In this document: positions 5,604-8,631 of the stretch, in pieces
Layout of the letters: each line of letters starts with the position of its first letter
How positions within the stretch are numbered: the first letter of the stretch is position 1
Position numbers and translations under genes: made by a program
The notes under the pieces: model-generated
The model's input: only the letters and a program-made list of their open reading frames with translations
Told to the model about the DNA's origin: nothing
Database searches by the model: none
Assembly: GCA_902772715.1 (NCBI GenBank)
Contig: CACYBT010000276.1
Span: forward strand, 1-8,631
Origin: an uncultured Succinivibrio sp.
GTDB lineage: Bacteria; Pseudomonadota; Gammaproteobacteria; Enterobacterales; Succinivibrionaceae
Length of the DNA: 8,631 bases
Direction: 5' to 3'

Positions 5604-6866
5604 TTAAGGCAAATAGTTTCTTGGATTAACCGAGTTACCCTTATGTCTAATCTCAAAATGAAGCTGCACACGTGAAGTGTCTGTAGAGCCCATCTTTGCA
5701 ATAACCTGTCCAATTTTTACCTTCTGTCCCTCACGTACTAGTAGCATATCATTATGGGCATAGGCTGACAGGAAGTTATCATCATGATTTATAATAACAA
5801 GATTACCGTATCCTCTCAAGGCATTGCCTGAGTAAACCACGGTTCCAGATGCAGCAGCATTCACATCCTGCCCTCGATTGCCAGCCAAATCAATACCTTT
5901 ATTTGCTGAAGAGAAATTCTTCACAACTGTACCTTTACAAGGCCACATCCATGTCACACCATCAATTCTCTTCTGTTTGCCTTTAACATATCTAACTTTA
6001 GGCACTGACACAGGTTCACTGCGCATTTCCTCATCAACGGTATTGTTTTTGGGTACTGAAGCAGAAGCCACACTAGTTGAATTTATATTGCCAGCCACAG
6101 GCACAAGTTTTGGATTTGTTTTTTCAGAATTTATAATCTTGGTGGTATCAAGATTAAGTTTTTGTCCAACTTCGATGTTATAAGGAGCATTCAACTGATT
6201 GGCATGAGCCAGCTGCGAAAGCGTCAATCCATGTTTTTTAGCTACACTCAGAGCGGTATCACCTGGCTTGACTACATATAAATTACTGTACTGAGATTGA
6301 ACAGGTGGAACGTTTTTTCTTTCACTTAAATAAATAGTCTGCCCCACAGCGATATTATATCGGACATCAATGTTATTCATTCTTGCTACGTCGTGATAAT
6401 CACGTCCGTACCTAAAAGCAATCGAATAAAGAGTATCGCCAGACTTTACCTGATAGGTCAGAGGAGCGGTTTTTGCATTGGACTGCGATTTGTCATTGCT
6501 ATTCGTACTAGTAGCAGCCACTGGGCTCTTTACTTCATAGGCGCGCTCACTTTCATCAGGAATATAAGGCTTTATAACCCCAGCCTCTGAAGTTTTTCGT
6601 ACATCATTAACTGAAGTTGACTGTCGAGTCTTAACAGTAGTTCCGGACTCTCTATAAGGCTTAACTTGTCCACTCTGTATATTGCTATTGGTGTTTTGCT
6701 GAGACTTTGCAGAAGAACTGTTTTGTCCTTGTTTTTTTGCAATGCTAGGATTTACATATACTGGCTGTACATATTCAATGACAGCAGGAGCAGAGTTACG
6801 ACTCTCAGCATATGTACTGCTCATAACAGCAAGCGGAATAGCAAAAAAATAAAAATAATTCTTCAT
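5604..6866 (-). CDS. nlpD: NlpD-type murein hydrolase activator (two LysM domains, degenerate LytM/M23 domain)
   Basis: NlpD activates the cell-separation amidase AmiC at the division septum. In order: a signal peptide (1-20, ending STYA), a Ser/Asn/Gln/Thr-rich linker (about 21-135), LysM1 (137-180, YQVKSGDTLYSIA), LysM2 (196-239, YVVKPGDTALSVA), a second linker, and a C-terminal LytM/M23 domain (305-420) containing GNALRGYGNLVIINHDD and YAHNDMLLVREGQ. The zinc-peptidase residues are degenerate: the first motif reads N322-K-G-I-D326 instead of H-x3-D, and the HxH motif reads Q401-L-H403. It should therefore activate amidases rather than cut peptidoglycan, as in E. coli NlpD. Unlike E. coli NlpD there is no lipobox cysteine; the only Cys is residue 310. 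It also has two LysM domains, where E. coli has one. The start is backed by GGA about 10 nt upstream. It lies directly upstream of rpoS. Confidence 0.93.
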   Translation of the reverse strand: MKNYFYFFAIPLAVMSSTYAESRNSAPAVIEYVQPVYVNPSIAKKQGQNSSSAKSQQNTNSNIQSGQVKPYRESGTTVKTRQSTSVNDVRKTSEAGVIKPYIPDESERAYEVKSPVAATSTNSNDKSQSNAKTAPLTYQVKSGDTLYSIAFRYGRDYHDVARMNNIDVRYNIAVGQTIYLSERKNVPPVQSQYSNLYVVKPGDTALSVAKKHGLTLSQLAHANQLNAPYNIEVGQKLNLDTTKIINSEKTNPKLVPVAGNINSTSVASASVPKNNTVDEEMRSEPVSVPKVRYVKGKQKRIDGVTWMWPCKGTVVKNFSSANKGIDLAGNRGQDVNAAASGTVVYSGNALRGYGNLVIINHDDNFLSAYAHNDMLLVREGQKVKIGQVIAKMGSTDTSRVQLHFEIRHKGNSVNPRNYLP

Positions 6867-6932
6867 GTTTACTGATCCAAAAATTTCTTCTCATTTTTAC
6901 ATAATTTTAAATAAAATCATGCATATTTTTCT
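6867..6932. other. AT-rich gap between yqaA and nlpD
   Basis: This is the longest gap in the ispD-rpoS run (66 bp). It holds the nlpD ribosome site and AT-rich sequence with a weak 5-bp inverted repeat, ATTTT/AAAAT (6904-6917). A TAAAAT-like -10 toward nlpD is possible but has no good -35. I see no convincing terminator, so read-through from the upstream genes is likely. Confidence 0.4.
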
Positions 6933-7553
6933 CTAAATTAAGATCTTATACGCAACAAATAAACAAATTAACGCCACACAGATCCAACCAATGAGATCGA
7001 TATATTTTCTAATCACCCCTTCCATCTTCGGTCCACCGATGAGGATCACGATCGCTTCAAGAAAGAATCTTAAACCTCTACCGACAAAGGATACCAAAAT
7101 AAAAGGAACAATACCCAAGGCTCCACTTGATCCAGACTGCATGACTCTATCTGCAGCACAGACTCCTGCGGTAATGGCGATCACTTTGTAAGGAATAGGA
7201 GTAAAAGCACCTACAAAAACAAAAAGAATACCATAAGTAACGAGATATTCAGTTGCCACAGACATACTTTTTTGATAGTGCATAAACTTAATAAAGTTAC
7301 TAATGTAAGGGTCGTAGAGGTAATATCCCAAATAATAACCAATCACTGCACCTAAAACAGACGAAATAACAGTGAGTAAAGCATAATAAAGTGCTTTATT
7401 TCGCTGATATACACACATCGGGATCAGCATCACATCGGCAGGTACCGGCCAGAAAATAGACTCTATAAAAGAGTTAATGCACATAATAGGCGTAGCAAAA
7501 CGGTGGTAAGATAGTTTTTCAAACAATTGAAACAGTGCTGAGAAAATCTTCAA
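6933..7553 (-). CDS. yqaA: YqaA-type DedA/VTT family inner-membrane protein (TTG start)
   Basis: This 206-aa protein is hydrophobic, with several predicted membrane segments (about 24-48, 56-80, 106-132, 145-172 and 187-205). Its pattern matches the DedA/VTT superfamily: E31-S-I-F-W-P-V-P38 in a re-entrant-type segment, GAFTPIPYKVIAITAGV (115-131), and FVGRGLRFF (156-164) with conserved arginines. DedA/VTT proteins are membrane transporters or scramblases linked to lipid-carrier and envelope homeostasis; the substrate of the YqaA branch is not established. The start is TTG at 7553, not ATG. A good GAGG ribosome site (7561-7564) lies 7 nt upstream and overlaps the ispF stop region, while the next Met (residue 24) would delete conserved sequence. 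It starts 9 nt after the ispF stop, so it is probably co-transcribed with ispDF. The family is confident; the exact gene symbol less so. Confidence 0.85.
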   Translation of the reverse strand: MKIFSALFQLFEKLSYHRFATPIMCINSFIESIFWPVPADVMLIPMCVYQRNKALYYALLTVISSVLGAVIGYYLGYYLYDPYISNFIKFMHYQKSMSVATEYLVTYGILFVFVGAFTPIPYKVIAITAGVCAADRVMQSGSSGALGIVPFILVSFVGRGLRFFLEAIVILIGGPKMEGVIRKYIDLIGWICVALICLFVAYKILI

Positions 7554-7560
7554 TTCTATA

Positions 7561-7564
7561 CCTC
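7561..7564 (-). promoter_or_regulatory. Shine-Dalgarno sequence that fixes the yqaA TTG start
   Basis: GAGG on the minus strand lies 7 nt before the TTG at 7553-7551. Its first two bases are the last two of the ispF TGA stop, so translation of yqaA is probably coupled to termination on ispF. Confidence 0.65.
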
Positions 7565-8045
7565 ACGACATATTTTTTCTTAAAATGACTACTGACTCTA
7601 CAGCAATTCCTTCTTTGCGTCCGACAAACCCCAATTTCTCCGTAGTAGTGGCCTTGACACTGATATTCTTTAAGTCAGTCTGTAAATCCTTGGCAATATT
7701 CTCCCTCATTTGTGGCTCATATGCTGCAAGTTTTGGCGCCTCGGCCAAAACCGTCACATCAACATTTCCAATCCCGTACCCTAATTCTTTGACTTTAGAA
7801 AAAACATCACGTAACAGAATACGGCTGTCTATTTTAAGGTATTTAGGATCATTGTCAGGATAAAAATGACCAATATCTCCAAGAGCAAGTGCTCCTAATA
7901 AGGCATCTGCTATAGCATGAAGAATAACATCTCCGTCAGAATGAGCAATCAGTCCATATTCATAAGGAACCTCAACTCCACCGAGAATACATGGACCCTC
8001 TCCACCAAAACGGTGTACATCAAAACCGTGTCCAATTCTATACAT
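7563..8045 (-). CDS. ispF: 2-C-methyl-D-erythritol 2,4-cyclodiphosphate synthase
   Basis: IspF converts 4-diphosphocytidyl-2-C-methyl-D-erythritol 2-phosphate into the cyclodiphosphate with release of CMP. It is a cytoplasmic, zinc-dependent homotrimer of the MEP isoprenoid pathway. At 160 aa it is the family's standard length. It aligns end to end with E. coli IspF: RIGHGFDVHRFGGEGP at 3-18 with zinc ligands D9 and H11, AHSDGDVILH at 34-43 with H43 the third ligand, ALGDIGHFYPD, GNVDVTVLAEAPK, and the C-terminal KATTTEKLGFVGRKEGIA. The ATG overlaps the end of ispD by 8 nt, with GAGGA about 9 nt upstream inside ispD, indicating translational coupling. Nothing essential appears to be missing. 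Confidence 0.98.
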   Translation of the reverse strand: MYRIGHGFDVHRFGGEGPCILGGVEVPYEYGLIAHSDGDVILHAIADALLGALALGDIGHFYPDNDPKYLKIDSRILLRDVFSKVKELGYGIGNVDVTVLAEAPKLAAYEPQMRENIAKDLQTDLKNISVKATTTEKLGFVGRKEGIAVESVVILRKNMS

Positions 8046-8631
8046 TCTTTGTTTTCCTCATGGACATAAGCATCTTTGCAATTTCCACATCCTCAGAAGT
8101 GGTCAGTTTAATATTATCCGAATGTCCTTCAATAATTTTCACTTTTAATCCTAGTGCTTCAAAAGCAGAGGCATCATCAGTCACAGCAATCCCATTTTCA
8201 TAGACAAAATTTAATGCCTTGAGTAGTAGGGCCGTCCTAAACATCTGCGGAGTGAAGGCACGATACAAATCATGCCGTGGAACTGTAGAAATAATTTCAC
8301 TGTTAGAGACTTTCTTGATTGTATCACTGATTTTACAGGCAAGGATCCCGCCCACATCGTCATTAGACAAACTCTCTACAAGATTATTAAGATCAGACTT
8401 TCTTACAAAGGGACGAGCGGCATCATGAACCATCACAAAATCAGTAGTGACAGAAGCAAGTGCAAGACGAACAGTATCAGAGCGTTCCTGTCCGCCTTCA
8501 GTTAAGACTATCCTTGATGGGTGTTGAAAATGAATACGCTGAATGTAGGAATCTTCCCTACTAACACCGATGATGATGTTATGAACGTATTCAGAAGAAA
8601 AAATGGCATCAACAGTGTGTTCGAGCACCGT
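8038..8631 (-). CDS. ispD: 2-C-methyl-D-erythritol 4-phosphate cytidylyltransferase, 5' end outside the window
   Basis: IspD transfers CMP from CTP to 2-C-methyl-D-erythritol 4-phosphate, the third step of the MEP pathway. The frame is open through the right edge, giving 197 residues plus a stop. It begins T-V-L-E-H-T-V, matching E. coli IspD at about residue 36 (T-I-L-E-H-S-V). The nucleotide-binding N-terminus (AAGxGxRM, PKQY) therefore lies outside. The GTG at 8628 is an internal valine codon, not the start. Visible family motifs: GGQERSDTV, VHDAARPFV, PRHDLYRAFTPQ with the catalytic Arg (E. coli R157), TDDASAFE, and EGHSDNIKLTTSEDVEIA with the substrate-contacting Lys (E. coli K213). The stop codon overlaps the ispF start by 8 nt. 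It is the first visible gene of the ispD-ispF-yqaA-nlpD-rpoS run. Confidence 0.96.
   Translation of the reverse strand, partial: TVLEHTVDAIFSSEYVHNIIIGVSREDSYIQRIHFQHPSRIVLTEGGQERSDTVRLALASVTTDFVMVHDAARPFVRKSDLNNLVESLSNDDVGGILACKISDTIKKVSNSEIISTVPRHDLYRAFTPQMFRTALLLKALNFVYENGIAVTDDASAFEALGLKVKIIEGHSDNIKLTTSEDVEIAKMLMSMRKTKNV

Noticed and set aside
6350..6362. Perfect palindrome CGATAT-T-ATATCG with a TATAAT inside nlpD, considered as an rpoS promoter
   Set aside because: It has no acceptable -35 at 16-18 bp and lies in the conserved LysM1 coding sequence (YNIAVG). It is about 750 bp upstream of rpoS. An rpoS promoter within nlpD is expected by analogy with E. coli, but this site is not convincing.
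8626..8628. GTG as a start codon for ispD
   Set aside because: The frame continues to the window edge (ACG before GTG), and the residues T-V-L-E-H match an internal IspD position. The conserved nucleotide-binding N-terminus must lie outside the window.
1..8631. CRISPR arrays, insertion sequences, tRNA or rRNA genes, prophage or defence genes
   Set aside because: I saw no regularly spaced repeats, terminal inverted repeats, transposase motifs, tRNA cloverleaf or foreign gene block. Nearly all of the sequence is accounted for by conserved housekeeping genes.

Overview
The window is a chromosomal housekeeping segment from an AT-rich gammaproteobacterium (about 40% G+C by eye). The gene set and its order, ispD-ispF-(yqaA)-nlpD-rpoS followed by a convergent mutS and then recA-recX, match the conserved nlpD/rpoS/mutS neighbourhood of Gammaproteobacteria. 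RecA, MutS, RpoS, NlpD and IspF align readily with the E. coli proteins from memory, but with clear divergence. An Aeromonadales or Succinivibrionaceae-like host is possible. I cannot fix the family from this sequence alone.

Layout. (1) Positions 1-1666, minus strand: recA with recX directly downstream. recX runs off the left edge. (2) Positions 1667-1957: a 291-bp AT-rich intergenic region between the divergent recA and mutS. It holds a good sigma70-type recA promoter, an inverted/tandem repeat at the expected recA transcription start, and a more GC-rich patch with inverted repeats and a 20-codon ORF before mutS. (3) Positions 1958-4543, plus strand: mutS. (4) A 12-bp gap between convergent stop codons, occupied by a small bidirectional terminator hairpin. 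(5) Positions 4556-8631, minus strand: a tightly packed run transcribed as ispD (partial, off the right edge), ispF, a YqaA-type DedA/VTT membrane protein, nlpD and rpoS.

How the genes fit together. recA, recX and mutS are DNA recombination and mismatch-repair genes. rpoS is the general stress sigma factor. nlpD is a divisome amidase activator that conventionally carries rpoS promoters inside its reading frame. ispD and ispF are two steps of the MEP isoprenoid pathway.

I find no mobile element, CRISPR array, RNA gene or obviously novel system. The points worth a second look are modest. They are a recA control region without a canonical CTG-N10-CAG LexA box, a RecA with extra N- and C-terminal segments, a MutS lacking recognisable clamp-binding and tetramer-contact residues, an NlpD that is not a lipoprotein and has two LysM domains, a 13-codon ORF filling the nlpD-rpoS gap, and the absence of truD-surE-pcm from their usual place.
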